The notes beneath the pieces were generated by a model, which was given only the letters and a program-made list of their open reading frames with translations, was not told the origin of the DNA and did no database searches. From contig JAEDMB010000024.1 in the NCBI GenBank assembly GCA_016303235.1, forward strand, positions 1 to 18,650: a DNA stretch of 18,650 nt, given 5' to 3'. This DNA comes from Oscillospiraceae bacterium (GTDB lineage: Bacteria > Bacillota > Clostridia > Oscillospirales > Ruminococcaceae). Positions 7,783 through 15,435 of the stretch are shown piece by piece. Each line of letters starts with the position of its first letter. Positions within the stretch are counted from its first letter, which is position 1. The position numbers and the translations under genes are program-made.

Positions 7783-7802
7783 AATAAAACCTCCAAAATT
7801 TT

Positions 7803-7830
7803 TAAATTAAAGGGCGGAAATTATCCGCCC
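7803..7830 (-). terminator. Hairpin terminator after the major tail protein gene
   Basis: GGGCGG at 7830-7825 pairs with CCGCCC at 7817-7812 across a 7-nt AT-rich loop. It is followed on the minus strand by TTTAATTT, a broken U-tract. It sits just after the major tail protein stop (7838) and before the chaperone ribosome site. It could lower downstream expression relative to the highly needed tube protein, or stabilise the tube mRNA end. Confidence 0.6.
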
Positions 7831-7837
7831 TGAATTA

Positions 7838-8245
7838 TTATTCTGCCGGAACTGTAAGGACTGCCGCCTTTGAACCAGCAAGGCTGATTGAAATATCGGC
7901 TTTGCCGTCTGCGGCGTGGTCGATTGTAAGAGATTCAACGAAACAGTCTCCCTGCAAGAACGTTGTTTCGTCAAGATAAAATGAACCGGTAAGCTTTGCA
8001 CCGCTGTCGAATGCATCAACGAGAGCTTTCTGACCGCCGTCCTTTGCAAAATCGGCTGTACCGTCTGCACTTGCAGACCAATCCTTTATTGATGGTACTT
8101 TTTCTTTGTATTCATCGCCAAAGCTAAGAACCTCAAGGATTTCCTTTGAAAGGTCTACGGACCAGTTTGCAATATGTACAATGTCAACTGCATCTGCATC
8201 TCCCTGCTTGATAGAGAGCTTACCTGTAACGCCTGTATAAAGCAT
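7838..8245 (-). CDS. Major tail (tube) protein
   Basis: This 135-residue protein forms the tail tube. It is beta-rich with the order expected for short tube proteins of Firmicute siphophages: MLYTGVTGKLSI at the start, IANWSVDLSKEILEV, DWSASADGTADF, GSFYLDETTFLQG, and SLTIDHAADGKADISISLAG near the end. The ATG at 8245 has AGGAGGTAG upstream. It follows the tail terminator gene and precedes a hairpin terminator and the chaperone gene, the standard place for the tube protein. Length is at the short end of the family but typical of this phage type. No Ig-like C-terminal domain is present. Confidence 0.85.
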   Translation of the reverse strand: MLYTGVTGKLSIKQGDADAVDIVHIANWSVDLSKEILEVLSFGDEYKEKVPSIKDWSASADGTADFAKDGGQKALVDAFDSGAKLTGSFYLDETTFLQGDCFVESLTIDHAADGKADISISLAGSKAAVLTVPAE

Positions 8246-8249
8246 ATAA

Positions 8250-8582
8250 CTACCTCCTGTATATTTTAAAATTTACTGTATACTCCTGTCTGCTGTGGCT
8301 GTCTCTGCCTATGTCGAAAACAGGAGATGTTTGTATGATGCTTATATTTTCGTCTGTATAATTGTCGAGAATAAGGGAAAATTCCTTTGCCTTTGCGTAA
8401 GAGTTTTCTCCTCTTGTCCTGACCTGAATATTTTCCGTGAAATCAGTATTCCCGAAACTGTGAGACGGCTGTCCACCCTGATACTCAAAAACGGCTGTAA
8501 CATCATCGGGAGTATCAGGGAGATAGCCGAGCTTTACTGTATCATCTTTGAGTATTTCGGCAATTTTGTCAAGAATGTTCAT
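8250..8582 (-). CDS. Tail terminator / minor capsid protein (Minor_capsid_3-like)
   Basis: This 110-residue protein would cap the tail tube at its junction with the head. It has an N-terminal helix (MNILDKIAEILKDD), the segment YQGGQPSHSFGNTDFTENIQ, VRTRGENSYAKAKE, and a C-terminal strand EYTVNFKIYRR. The 'GG-x-P-x-H-x-FG' plus 'V-x-RxR-x-x-x-Y-x-x-A' pattern is that of Firmicute phage proteins annotated as Minor_capsid_3, which correspond in place to SPP1 gp17. Its ATG overlaps the preceding stop by four bases (ATGA at 8582-8579), indicating translational coupling. It lies directly before the tube protein, as expected for a tail terminator. Confidence 0.75.
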   Translation of the reverse strand: MNILDKIAEILKDDTVKLGYLPDTPDDVTAVFEYQGGQPSHSFGNTDFTENIQVRTRGENSYAKAKEFSLILDNYTDENISIIQTSPVFDIGRDSHSRQEYTVNFKIYRR

Positions 8583-9091
8583 TTTATCACCTTGTCCGGA
8601 ATAGATTTAAGGGCGTCGATGTATTTCTGTTCGTTGTCAAGAAACGGCTTTTCAAGGAATTTTGCCTGACCGCCTGCAACTCTGTTTACACTGGAAGTCC
8701 CTGTATACTCAAAAGTCTGACCGTTTTTTGTCTGAAATCTAATAGTATTGGTTTTGATACTTCCATTTGTTTTACTGTGATTAAGCGTTAAATCCTCGTG
8801 CTGTCTTAAAGCATAAGGAAGTGAATACCCAACTTCTGCAACAGCTTTCAGAGACGGCGGAGCGTTTCCTGTTGCAGTCTGATTTTCGTAGATAGTAACA
8901 CCATTTATATCCGCATTGCAGTTATTTCTAAGGTCACCCGATTCAATTGGTGCAAGTTGTGCGGAACGTCCTGCAATGTCAAGGGCAATGCTCTTGACGG
9001 TTTTAGCAGTTACCTCCGGATTGCGTTTTAAAGCGTCCTTAAGCTGTTTTTCAAGAGCCTTGCTGTCGATTTTAATACAGTTTTTAGCCAT
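8579..9091 (-). CDS. Head-tail joining protein (HK97 gp10 / Minor_capsid_2-like)
   Basis: This 170-residue protein belongs to the neck completion class. After a lysine-rich N-terminal helix (LEKQLKDALKRNPEVTAKTV) comes APIESGDLRNN, the 'AP-x-x-x-G-x-LR' signature of the gp10-like fold, then VGYSLPYALRQHEDL and GGQAKFLEKPFLDN. These last two segments are typical of the minor capsid protein 2 type found with MuF-like and gp6-portal phages. The ATG at 9091 is coupled to the preceding TAA (TAATG). It sits between head closure and tail terminator genes, the usual place. No enzymatic role is expected. Confidence 0.75.
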   Translation of the reverse strand: MAKNCIKIDSKALEKQLKDALKRNPEVTAKTVKSIALDIAGRSAQLAPIESGDLRNNCNADINGVTIYENQTATGNAPPSLKAVAEVGYSLPYALRQHEDLTLNHSKTNGSIKTNTIRFQTKNGQTFEYTGTSSVNRVAGGQAKFLEKPFLDNEQKYIDALKSIPDKVIK

Positions 9092-9375
9092 TACATCACC
9101 GCCTTATATCCAATAATTTCGCCGTCAAAATTAATCATATCATTTACTGCAAGAACAGTTAAACCGTTGATTTTGTCTCCGGTTCTGACTTCATCAGTAA
9201 GATAGCAGACGTGTTCAGCAGAAATTACTTCACTGTCTGATTTTTTAATCAAACTGTGCTTCTGCTGTAATCTGCATTGAACTGTTGTTATTTCCGAAAA
9301 TATAGGCTGCCCACGCTGATTCGTGCCGGTTTGTCTCTGCAATTCAGCAGTTTGGTTAAGATAATCATTTAACAC
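9091..9375 (-). CDS. Head closure protein
   Basis: This protein of about 94 residues is probably a stopper between connector and tail, comparable in place to SPP1 gp16. I take the GTG at 9375 as start because GGAGG at 9389-9385 lies 9 nt before it; an in-frame TTG at 9393 overlaps the ribosome site and is less likely. Core segments are ELQRQTGTNQRGQPIFSEIT, which is the usual 'RxTGxxxxGxP-x-x' opening of head closure proteins, VQCRLQQKHSLIKKSD, and a C-terminal GDKINGLTVLAVNDMIN then EIIGYKAV. It overlaps the end of the upstream connector gene by some ten bases less than the raw frame suggests: its GTG begins 3 nt after that stop. Confidence 0.68.
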   Translation of the reverse strand: MLNDYLNQTAELQRQTGTNQRGQPIFSEITTVQCRLQQKHSLIKKSDSEVISAEHVCYLTDEVRTGDKINGLTVLAVNDMINFDGEIIGYKAVM

Positions 9376-9377
9376 AT

Positions 9378-9842
9378 TTAAAAACCTCCGCAAAGATAAG
9401 GCGAAAGAAGTTCACGGCATTTACTGCATTTCAATGCTGATACAGTTTCCTTTGCGTTTGAAGTATCACCGTAACTTTCGGATAAATCGCCGAGCGAAAA
9501 TGATGTTACGCCGTCCTCTATGAGTTCCTTACGCTTTTTCGACTTTGCAGTACGTTTTGTATCTGAAAGCCACAAAGCAAGCTCGATTTCAGCGTATTTT
9601 ACCGCTTTTGGTGCGACTTCCTCAACTCTGCCGTACTGATACGGGAGACGGGGGAAAGCAGTCTCCTGACCCGAAACTGCTTTTCTGCCGTTGAAATTCA
9701 GCTTTTCAATGGATTCAAATGCATTTGTTAAATATACATTTTTATCATTATCGGAAAGACTTTCCCAGCGTTTTCTCTCTGCAGAATCAGTTGTATAATG
9801 ATTTGAAATATAATCATTTGCTTCCTGAACTGATGTGTACAT
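9378..9842 (-). CDS. Head-tail connector protein, DnaT_2-like
   Basis: This 154-residue protein follows the major capsid gene, the place of the connector ring that binds the portal. MYTSVQEANDYISNHYTTDS at the start, then NAFESIEKLNFNGRKAVSG and AFPRLPYQYG, match a family annotated in phages as DnaT-like single-stranded DNA-binding protein. In structural modules it is generally considered a head-tail adaptor. The helical segment AVKYAEIELALWLSDTKRTA and IEDGVTSFSLGDLSESYGD also fit adaptor proteins of the HK97 gp6/SPP1 gp15 type. The C-terminus has three cysteines (LKCSKCRELLSPYLC) that could bind metal or be incidental. ATG overlaps the capsid gene stop (TAATG). Confidence 0.72.
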   Translation of the reverse strand: MYTSVQEANDYISNHYTTDSAERKRWESLSDNDKNVYLTNAFESIEKLNFNGRKAVSGQETAFPRLPYQYGRVEEVAPKAVKYAEIELALWLSDTKRTAKSKKRKELIEDGVTSFSLGDLSESYGDTSNAKETVSALKCSKCRELLSPYLCGGF

Positions 9843-10681
9843 TATTCGCTCACTTTCTTGAACATAAGGTCGGGAGTGAGAGCCTTTGTACCGTAATCAT
9901 AGAAAAGAGATACAGCAAAATCATTGGAAAGCGGTATTTTTTCAGCGTTGCTGTACTGATTTACAATTGCCGGCTGTGCGACTGCTCCGTTGTGCATAAT
10001 CAGAAAATCGATTTCATCAGGAAGATTTATAGTGCTGTATACCTTTACACCGTGGAACATTCCAAATTCCTCGGAAGCGGTGTCGACATTGCTGTTTATT
10101 ACGCTGTCAAGCTTGTTTCTGACAGTGCTGTAATAAGCCGGGGAAAGAATAATGCGGTGATTTATACGGTTAGTTCCTCTTACGTGCTTGTTTTTGACTG
10201 TTTCAAGCTTGAGTATAGCTTCTTCGAGAATGTCAAGCGGGTCAGTAGCAGTTGGAGTAAATGTTGTTGCTGAACTGCAAGCAGTACTGAAAAACGCAAC
10301 GTCCAAGTCCGTGGTCATTGTATCAATATGATTCGCCGCACGTCTTGCCATAATTCCTGATACTCCGAAAGTATCAAGGTCGAATTTTGTACATTCCTCA
10401 ACGATTTCCTTGTGAGTGTCAATATTTACTGTTATGGGCGGAGCTGTAATTGCATCACCTTTTCCGGCGGTTCTTGCTGTTCCGTAGGTTTTAGCCTCGG
10501 AATTTTCAAATCTCTTGAACTCAACACTTCCTGTTGCCGGATTTCCTGTGTACGCCTGTGACTTCAATGCACTGGAAAGAGTATCTTTCATAACATTGTC
10601 GATAACAATGCCATAAATTTCAGACAGGTCTGCTTTAGTTGATGCCGCCTGCAAGAGTGATAATGCCTTTGTACGTGCCAT
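9842..10681 (-). CDS. Major capsid protein (HK97 fold)
   Basis: This 279-residue protein builds the capsid shell. It starts with a short helical segment, then SSALKSQAYTGNPATGSVEF near residue 37, VNIDTHKEIVEECTKFDLDT (the spine-helix approach), HIDTMTTDLDVAFFSTACSS, and INHRIILSPAYYSTVRNKLD with EEFGMFHGVKVYSTINLP, typical of the A-domain of HK97-type capsid proteins in Firmicute phages. There is no long N-terminal delta domain, consistent with a separate scaffold gene just upstream. GGAGG lies 8 nt before the ATG at 10681. Neighbours (scaffold upstream, connector downstream) agree. Confidence 0.9.
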   Translation of the reverse strand: MARTKALSLLQAASTKADLSEIYGIVIDNVMKDTLSSALKSQAYTGNPATGSVEFKRFENSEAKTYGTARTAGKGDAITAPPITVNIDTHKEIVEECTKFDLDTFGVSGIMARRAANHIDTMTTDLDVAFFSTACSSATTFTPTATDPLDILEEAILKLETVKNKHVRGTNRINHRIILSPAYYSTVRNKLDSVINSNVDTASEEFGMFHGVKVYSTINLPDEIDFLIMHNGAVAQPAIVNQYSNAEKIPLSNDFAVSLFYDYGTKALTPDLMFKKVSE

Positions 10682-10694
10682 AAATTAAGCCTCC

Positions 10695-11234
10695 TTAAAA
10701 AATTACTGTTCCCTTAGGGAGCTGATTGGGTGTTGGTGTTGTACCGGTAGGCGGATTTGCACCGCTTCCGGCTATACTTGTACCCTCGAAAAGATAATCA
10801 TTTTCTGATTTAACTTTTTCAAGAGCTGTCTTGATGTCCTCTGATTGATTTTTTGAGGATTTAAGTGTTTCAAGGTCGAGAAGTGCCTTGACCGCCTTTG
10901 AATTTTTCGCCTTGCTTGACGTTATAGCGTTATCAAGTACTGAATTAAACTCCATATCGGCAATTTTAGCCTGATATTCGCTGTCTTTTTTTGCAAGGTC
11001 TGCTGTAAGAGTTGAAATTTTGCCGTTGAGTTCCTTAACATCAACGCCCTCAAAGTCCTTTAAAGCAGTCTGTGCGGTTTCAAGCTGTTCTTTATAGTTG
11101 TCTCGCTCTGCTTCGAGCTTTTTCTTTGTATTGGTTATATCATTTGAATTTTCAGTCATAATCTTGTCAATGACTTCTTTTTCAAGCCCCAAATCTTCGA
11201 GAAATTTTCTCTGCATATACTCATCTTCTTTCAT
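10695..11234 (-). CDS. Capsid scaffolding protein (phage GP20-like)
   Basis: This 179-residue protein guides capsid assembly and leaves or is degraded. The opening FLEDLGLEKEVIDKIMTENS is the hallmark of the GP20 minor structural / scaffold family. It is followed by a long coiled coil (TKKKLEAERDNYKEQLETAQ) to about residue 130. The tail is flexible and Gly/Pro/Thr-rich (ANPPTGTTPTPNQLPKGTVI), as scaffolds use to bind the shell. The ATG at 11234 overlaps the preceding stop (TAATG), but the in-frame ATG at 11216 is the start implied by family alignment. Both have weak ribosome sites, so expression may rely on coupling. No protease domain is fused. Confidence 0.82.
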   Translation of the reverse strand: MKEDEYMQRKFLEDLGLEKEVIDKIMTENSNDITNTKKKLEAERDNYKEQLETAQTALKDFEGVDVKELNGKISTLTADLAKKDSEYQAKIADMEFNSVLDNAITSSKAKNSKAVKALLDLETLKSSKNQSEDIKTALEKVKSENDYLFEGTSIAGSGANPPTGTTPTPNQLPKGTVIF

Positions 11235-12313
11235 TATTTAGAATTTCTGTATTTTTTCTGCAATTCCTTCCATTTTTCGCCATCAGCCTTTTTAATGCGT
11301 CTGAAAGCTGAAAATGTACTCGGGGAATCACTTCCGAGCCTTGCCTTATAGCGTTCATACTGATACCTGTCCGCCCTCATATGCCGATTTTCTGTCTGTT
11401 GCTCTGTATAAAGGGATTTTTCACTGTCAGAACGGTTATCCTCAAACGGTTTGTTGCTCTTTTCGATAGCATTTTCTATTTCTTCGCTTGACTGCATTTC
11501 CTCTATGAAAGGGACTACGGAATGACGGCAATTAGGGTGAGTATTCATATATCCTCCTGAAAATACTTCCTCAAGAGGAGGAAACCGCTTGTCCTTGCCT
11601 GATATACTGTAAACTCTGCCCTGATACATTGCACATATTTCACAGGTTGGATAGTGTTCAGTCATAATCATAAGGTCGTAACCGTTTTCAATAAGCTGAT
11701 TTTTTCTTGCAAGATTACCGGCTTCACGTGTTGTAGAGCGAGCAACCATAGCTGTATATGTATCAAGTCCGACCTGATATGCCCTTTTCCCCGAGCCATA
11801 CTGAACAGTAAGAAAACCGTCCTCTGAAAGCCTTTCCAACAAATCCGCTTGCATATCCAGCACAGTCTGACCGGCTGAAATCTTTACCGCTGACGCTCTT
11901 AATCCTGACTGCCTTAAAGCGTTGTCACGTGAAGAGTCAAGATAGCGTATTACACGTCTGCCGGCTTGTGAAATGCCCTGATTTATGTGGTATTGCATTT
12001 CTCTCGAAAGTTCATAGACTGCATCGGAATGTATTCGGGCAAACATATCCGGCTGTTTCATTTTCAGCTTGTTTTTTTTAAAATATTTGTATGTCGCATC
12101 AAGAGCCTTTTTGTACTCTTTCGGAACAGACATTTCAATATATTTCCCTGTTTCCACTGAAAGTTGTTTCATAAGCTGTTCTAACTGTTTCAGAATACTG
12201 TTGTAGTATGTTTTAGTTCCCGCACCGTATTTCCCTGAAACAATTGAAATAAGTCTGATTTGTGCCTCACGGTATACTTCTATAAGCAAATCAAGCTGTG
12301 ATTTATTCGGCAT
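11234..12313 (-). CDS. Minor capsid protein, Phage_min_cap2 / MuF-like
   Basis: The protein has 359 residues from the ATG at 12313, which has GGGAG 9 nt upstream; a TTG two codons earlier is possible. The N-terminal two thirds are helical and basic. The C-terminal third carries MTEHYPTCEICAMYQGRVYS (C224, C227) and NTHPNCRHSVVPF (259-269). These are the CxxC and HPNCRH blocks of the MuF / minor capsid 2 fold, which probably bind metal. Such proteins sit with the portal inside the head and may be ejected with DNA. The start lies inside the end of the portal gene. Some MuF proteins carry C-terminal toxins or enzymes; here the end (about 270-359) is charged and repetitive-looking, with no recognised domain. 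Confidence 0.82.
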   Translation of the reverse strand: MPNKSQLDLLIEVYREAQIRLISIVSGKYGAGTKTYYNSILKQLEQLMKQLSVETGKYIEMSVPKEYKKALDATYKYFKKNKLKMKQPDMFARIHSDAVYELSREMQYHINQGISQAGRRVIRYLDSSRDNALRQSGLRASAVKISAGQTVLDMQADLLERLSEDGFLTVQYGSGKRAYQVGLDTYTAMVARSTTREAGNLARKNQLIENGYDLMIMTEHYPTCEICAMYQGRVYSISGKDKRFPPLEEVFSGGYMNTHPNCRHSVVPFIEEMQSSEEIENAIEKSNKPFEDNRSDSEKSLYTEQQTENRHMRADRYQYERYKARLGSDSPSTFSAFRRIKKADGEKWKELQKKYRNSK

Positions 12314-13625
12314 TATCAATCACTCCCAGAGTAAGAGGCTGTATTGCTGACTGTTCCTCTGCAATCTGTTCAATTTCTGCGTCGACTTCTTTGTCAGATA
12401 GTCCCATACGCTTAAGTGCTGAATATTGCGACATAATTCTTTGATTTACAGCGGTTGACAAGTTCTGTATTTGCTCTGCTTCGTCAACAGGCAAGCCGTC
12501 ATTCCAATGGAGTGTAAGACCGTCATAATCAACGGAAACTCCATTAATACCGCAAAGAGTACAAATTATATTTTTTACTCTTGAATTATTCAGCTTTGCA
12601 AGACGTGATGCCTTTACTCTCGGAGATACAAGACGGAGCTTCAAAGCTGTTCCGGAACTGTCTCCGCCTCCTGCATCAGCAAAAGCCTGACCCATTTCAG
12701 ACAGGATATAAAGCTGATTGAAAAGCATTTCACATTCCTTAAAGGAACTTTCAAGATTGCCGTCCCAAGTTATGTAACGCAAATCAGGGGAATTTGAGTC
12801 ACTTCTGGCGAAATACTTTCCCAGATTAAGAAAGCGAACACCGGTTTTTTCATCGTATTCCATAGCCGATTCAGGACCCGACATTGACGGTTCAGAATGT
12901 TTGTCAAGTACGTTGTCAATGCACGAAAATCTCCATATCAGCTTTTCGATAATACCGTTTATTATGGAATAGTCCGAAATGCCGTATAAACTTGAACTGC
13001 TTGTTATGTTTGTGAGAACAGCGACAGCAAAACCGTCAAGTCCTGTCTGATGTTTCTTTTCATAAATCAGACTTCCGACTGTATTTTCGTTAAAACTATA
13101 AAGACGTTCAAGAAATCTTCCTTTTTCGTGAATTTCGACATACAAGTTTGAGTCAACAGGATATGCTATCACGTGTTGTACGATGGTTTTCAAGTCGGAT
13201 TTATCACAAACAGGAAACCAGTACATAGGAGAAACCGCCGTGACAGTCTTATCACGAAACTTTAGCACGGCATTTCCAAAACGTGAAACATCAATAAAAG
13301 CTTCATAAAGCTTAGTGAAAAACTCCTGATTTTCAAGCTTTCTTGTGATTTGGTCTGTATCCTGTTCAGTTTCAATTGTCGGGGGTTCACCACATACAAA
13401 ATCAGCAGTTTTCTTTGAAATTAACTGCTGATAATTAAAAATTGTATCAATTTCTGATTGGCTTTTACCCAGTCGCCTTGCAATCGCACTGAAATCCTTC
13501 GACCATTCGGGAGGCACTCCAGAATGAAATAAAACATCATTTTTCCGGTATTCGTCAAGCCTTGATTTCTCCTGAACAGGAGGAAATGCTGTATTTTTTT
13601 CAAGAAATGATAAATCTGTAAGCAT
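12303..13625 (-). CDS. Portal protein (SPP1 gp6-like)
   Basis: This 440-residue protein forms the dodecameric portal through which DNA enters the capsid. It has the profile of the SPP1 gp6 family: an N-terminal region with RRLGKSQSEIDTIFNYQQLI and KKTADFVCGEPP, a middle FIDVSRFGNAVLKF segment, and the clip/stem region with SEMGQAFADAGGGDSSGTAL followed by KLRLVSPRVKAS. The C-terminus has the usual QRIMSQYSALKRMGLSDKEV. Length is normal. The start ATG at 13625 has AGGTGA upstream and follows TerL with a 4-nt gap. TerL, portal and MuF-like genes in this order are standard. Confidence 0.9.
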   Translation of the reverse strand: MLTDLSFLEKNTAFPPVQEKSRLDEYRKNDVLFHSGVPPEWSKDFSAIARRLGKSQSEIDTIFNYQQLISKKTADFVCGEPPTIETEQDTDQITRKLENQEFFTKLYEAFIDVSRFGNAVLKFRDKTVTAVSPMYWFPVCDKSDLKTIVQHVIAYPVDSNLYVEIHEKGRFLERLYSFNENTVGSLIYEKKHQTGLDGFAVAVLTNITSSSSLYGISDYSIINGIIEKLIWRFSCIDNVLDKHSEPSMSGPESAMEYDEKTGVRFLNLGKYFARSDSNSPDLRYITWDGNLESSFKECEMLFNQLYILSEMGQAFADAGGGDSSGTALKLRLVSPRVKASRLAKLNNSRVKNIICTLCGINGVSVDYDGLTLHWNDGLPVDEAEQIQNLSTAVNQRIMSQYSALKRMGLSDKEVDAEIEQIAEEQSAIQPLTLGVIDNAE

Positions 13626-13629
13626 TGTT

Positions 13630-14865
13630 TCACCTCACTTGTGCAAAAAATCCACCCTGATTATACAAAACGGTGTTTACAAAATAACGCATATCGTCCA
13701 TAGCGTGGTCATTTTCTTTAACCGGAGTGTCAGAACTTAACTTTTCATTCCACCTATAAGCAGAAAATTCAGCAAGCGTATTTGTACAACAGTCGCATAT
13801 TCTAATTTTGCCTGACTGTAAAGCAGTAGCAGTGTTTCGTATGCCCTCTGAAACATCATTATTCGCCTTTTTTACGTGAAATTTACAGTATTTGCGTATC
13901 AATGCTATAAATGATGTCGCTGACGGGTCTATGATTATTTCTTTTATCGGATAGTCTTTCGCAAAATCAATTAAATCTTTGTAATAATCTTCATCTGTTT
14001 TGTCATGATGTTCTTTGCGTCCGCTGTAATAATATTCTGAAAACCGATACCATACACCGTCACATAGTCCCCATAAACCCATTGAAAATGGATTCTGTAT
14101 GCCGTAGTCAATACTGATATAGTATCTTGTATACTGCCGTTCTTCACTTGATACTGTTGCTTTACCTTCTGCCCCGAACGGGTAAATTAAGCCTTCGGCA
14201 ACAACCCATAAACCTTTTATGTATCTGTCGTGAAAGACTCCGGAGAACTGCCTTTCCGCCTCGTCAAGCTGTTTTTGCGAAAGCGTCGGATTGTCTGACA
14301 TCAGGAAGTGAAGGTGCAGAGCGTTTCGTTCTTCTGCTTTGAGAATCCATTCCTTATAGAACCAGTGTTCCGAGCTGTCGGGATTGCAGTTGAACCAGTA
14401 AAGGGAATTTTCAACGGAAAGAGTTCTTGTGATAGCCTGTTCCACGAATGAACGGGGCATAAGTGCGACTTCATCGAGAAAAATTCCCGAAAGCGTAATG
14501 CCCTGAATCAGCATATATGACGATTCATCTTTACCGCCGAAAACGTAAAAATAATTTACTTTTCCCATACCCTCGACCGTGAGGAGATGAATCGAACGTG
14601 TATATGTTACTTTGAAATAGTGCGTTATATCAGCTACTGACTGCAACGGCATAATGATATTTCTTTCAGCCGAGCCTACAGATTTTCCGCATATACCGAA
14701 CATAGCCCCGTCAAAACGTCTCATAGCCCACAGAATAAAGCTTGTAATCATACATATAGTTTTACCACTTCTGACAGCACCGTCGCAAATAAGGGCTTTG
14801 TAATCGTTCTTATAGCACCATTTGAAAACAGTTTTCTGCTTTTTTGAAAGTTTAGCAAAAGTCAA
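13630..14865 (-). CDS. terL: Terminase large subunit (PBSX-type)
   Basis: This 411-residue packaging motor ATPase and nuclease has all key motifs. Walker A GAVRSGKT is at 29-36, Walker B GIFLDE ends at D131-E132, the coupling motif NCNP is at 159-162, and the RNase H-like nuclease aspartates are D253 (in ISIDYG), D313 (in IIDPSA) and D386/D390/D391 (in DHAMDDMRY). Length is normal for PBSX-type terminases. The start is TTG at 14865, giving a 4-base overlap with the TGA of the small subunit gene (TTGA), with GGAG 11 nt upstream. Downstream is the portal. The protein pumps DNA into the prohead and cuts concatemers at the packaging site. Confidence 0.93.
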   Translation of the reverse strand: MTFAKLSKKQKTVFKWCYKNDYKALICDGAVRSGKTICMITSFILWAMRRFDGAMFGICGKSVGSAERNIIMPLQSVADITHYFKVTYTRSIHLLTVEGMGKVNYFYVFGGKDESSYMLIQGITLSGIFLDEVALMPRSFVEQAITRTLSVENSLYWFNCNPDSSEHWFYKEWILKAEERNALHLHFLMSDNPTLSQKQLDEAERQFSGVFHDRYIKGLWVVAEGLIYPFGAEGKATVSSEERQYTRYYISIDYGIQNPFSMGLWGLCDGVWYRFSEYYYSGRKEHHDKTDEDYYKDLIDFAKDYPIKEIIIDPSATSFIALIRKYCKFHVKKANNDVSEGIRNTATALQSGKIRICDCCTNTLAEFSAYRWNEKLSSDTPVKENDHAMDDMRYFVNTVLYNQGGFFAQVR

Positions 14866-15242
14866 GAATCATCACGCTCCAGAGCATTATACAATAAGGG
14901 TTCTTCTTTGGAAAATTCGGGTCCTGTATTCTGCAAGGCTTTTTCTTTTAATTTTAATTCTTTTGACTTGATTTTCAGTGATTCCCTCTGAACGGATTCG
15001 CCGTTCAGGTCAATAAGGCACTCGACAGCCTTTATATCGCCGTTTTCAGCCTGACTGACAAGCGAGTCAATAATTTTATCCATAGTCTCGGGATTGTCTT
15101 TCAGACGCTTTTTTAAAGCACTTACAAAGTTACGGGATATAGCGGAGGCTTTACCGCCTTTGCGACCAGCCTCGACCGCTGAACGACCGCCTTTTTTGAA
15201 CTGTGTATCGGGATTCCCTTTTTTCAGATTTTCAGTATTCAA
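14862..15242 (-). CDS. terS: Terminase small subunit (KGG-motif type)
   Basis: This 126-residue protein should recognise the packaging site and deliver it to TerL. The N-terminus KKGNPDTQFKKGG then AGRKGGKASAISR is the Gly/Lys-rich opening common in Clostridia phage small subunits of this type. It is followed by a helical body (LKKRLKDNPETMDKIIDSLV) and the block AENGDIKAVECLIDLNGE. The C-terminal part is a charged helix that could contact TerL. The start is the TTG at 15242, with a near-ideal GGAGGTGAT ribosome site at 15257-15249, 6 nt away. No classical helix-turn-helix is obvious. Identity rests largely on context and general resemblance. Confidence 0.75.
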   Translation of the reverse strand: MNTENLKKGNPDTQFKKGGRSAVEAGRKGGKASAISRNFVSALKKRLKDNPETMDKIIDSLVSQAENGDIKAVECLIDLNGESVQRESLKIKSKELKLKEKALQNTGPEFSKEEPLLYNALERDDS

Positions 15243-15248
15243 GGTTGT

Positions 15249-15257
15249 ATCACCTCC
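15249..15257 (-). promoter_or_regulatory. Ribosome binding site deciding the TTG start of the small terminase
   Basis: GGAGGTGAT is a near-perfect match to the 16S anti-SD, 6 nt before TTG at 15242. No nearby in-frame ATG competes, so TTG is the supported start. Confidence 0.75.
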
Positions 15258-15267
15258 GTAATTTTTT

Positions 15268-15296
15268 TATAAAACAAATACCGCCCAATCGGGCGG
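15268..15296 (-). terminator. GC-rich hairpin before the terminase genes (terminator/attenuator, or part of packaging site)
   Basis: On the minus strand CCGCCC (15296-15291) pairs with GGGCGG (15286-15281) across a 4-nt loop, followed by TATTTGTTTTAT, an imperfect U-tract. It lies between the candidate late promoter and the small terminase. It could end early-gene transcripts, attenuate late ones, or be a dyad of a cos-type site. Confidence 0.4.
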
Positions 15297-15326
15297 CATT
15301 TGAAGGAATATTAAAATGAACGAAAT

Positions 15327-15391
15327 CACGGAAGGGAAACGCACCGAGAGGAGTTCAGACGGTGCGGAAAAGCCTTTTGCAATCTTCCGTG
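15327..15391. other. Nested inverted repeats in the terminase leader
   Basis: An outer 8-bp arm pair (CACGGAAG 15327-15334, CTTCCGTG 15384-15391) encloses a perfect 7-bp pair (CGCACCG 15340-15346, CGGTGCG 15360-15366) with a 13-nt loop. The structure falls between the candidate promoter and the small terminase. It may be a structured RNA leader or a protein-binding site for packaging. Pairing is visible; function is unknown. Confidence 0.55.
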
Positions 15392-15406
15392 CTTTTCTAT
15401 GATACC

Positions 15407-15435
15407 ATACTATCACAGTTTTTAGTCTTTTTCAA
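15407..15435 (-). promoter_or_regulatory. Candidate late promoter for the packaging/structural operon
   Basis: On the minus strand TTGAAA (15435-15430), 17 bp, and TAGTAT (15412-15407) preceded by TGA give a -35 with five of six matches and an extended -10. It overlaps the end of the DUF1492-like gene and precedes the terminase genes. A dyad TGATA-N6-TATCA (15400-15415) covers the -10. Confidence 0.5.

Noticed and set aside
9719..10273. 184-codon plus-strand open frame opposite the capsid gene
   Set aside because: Antisense to the major capsid gene, with no ribosome site of note and a cysteine/tyrosine/valine-rich composition typical of a shadow frame.
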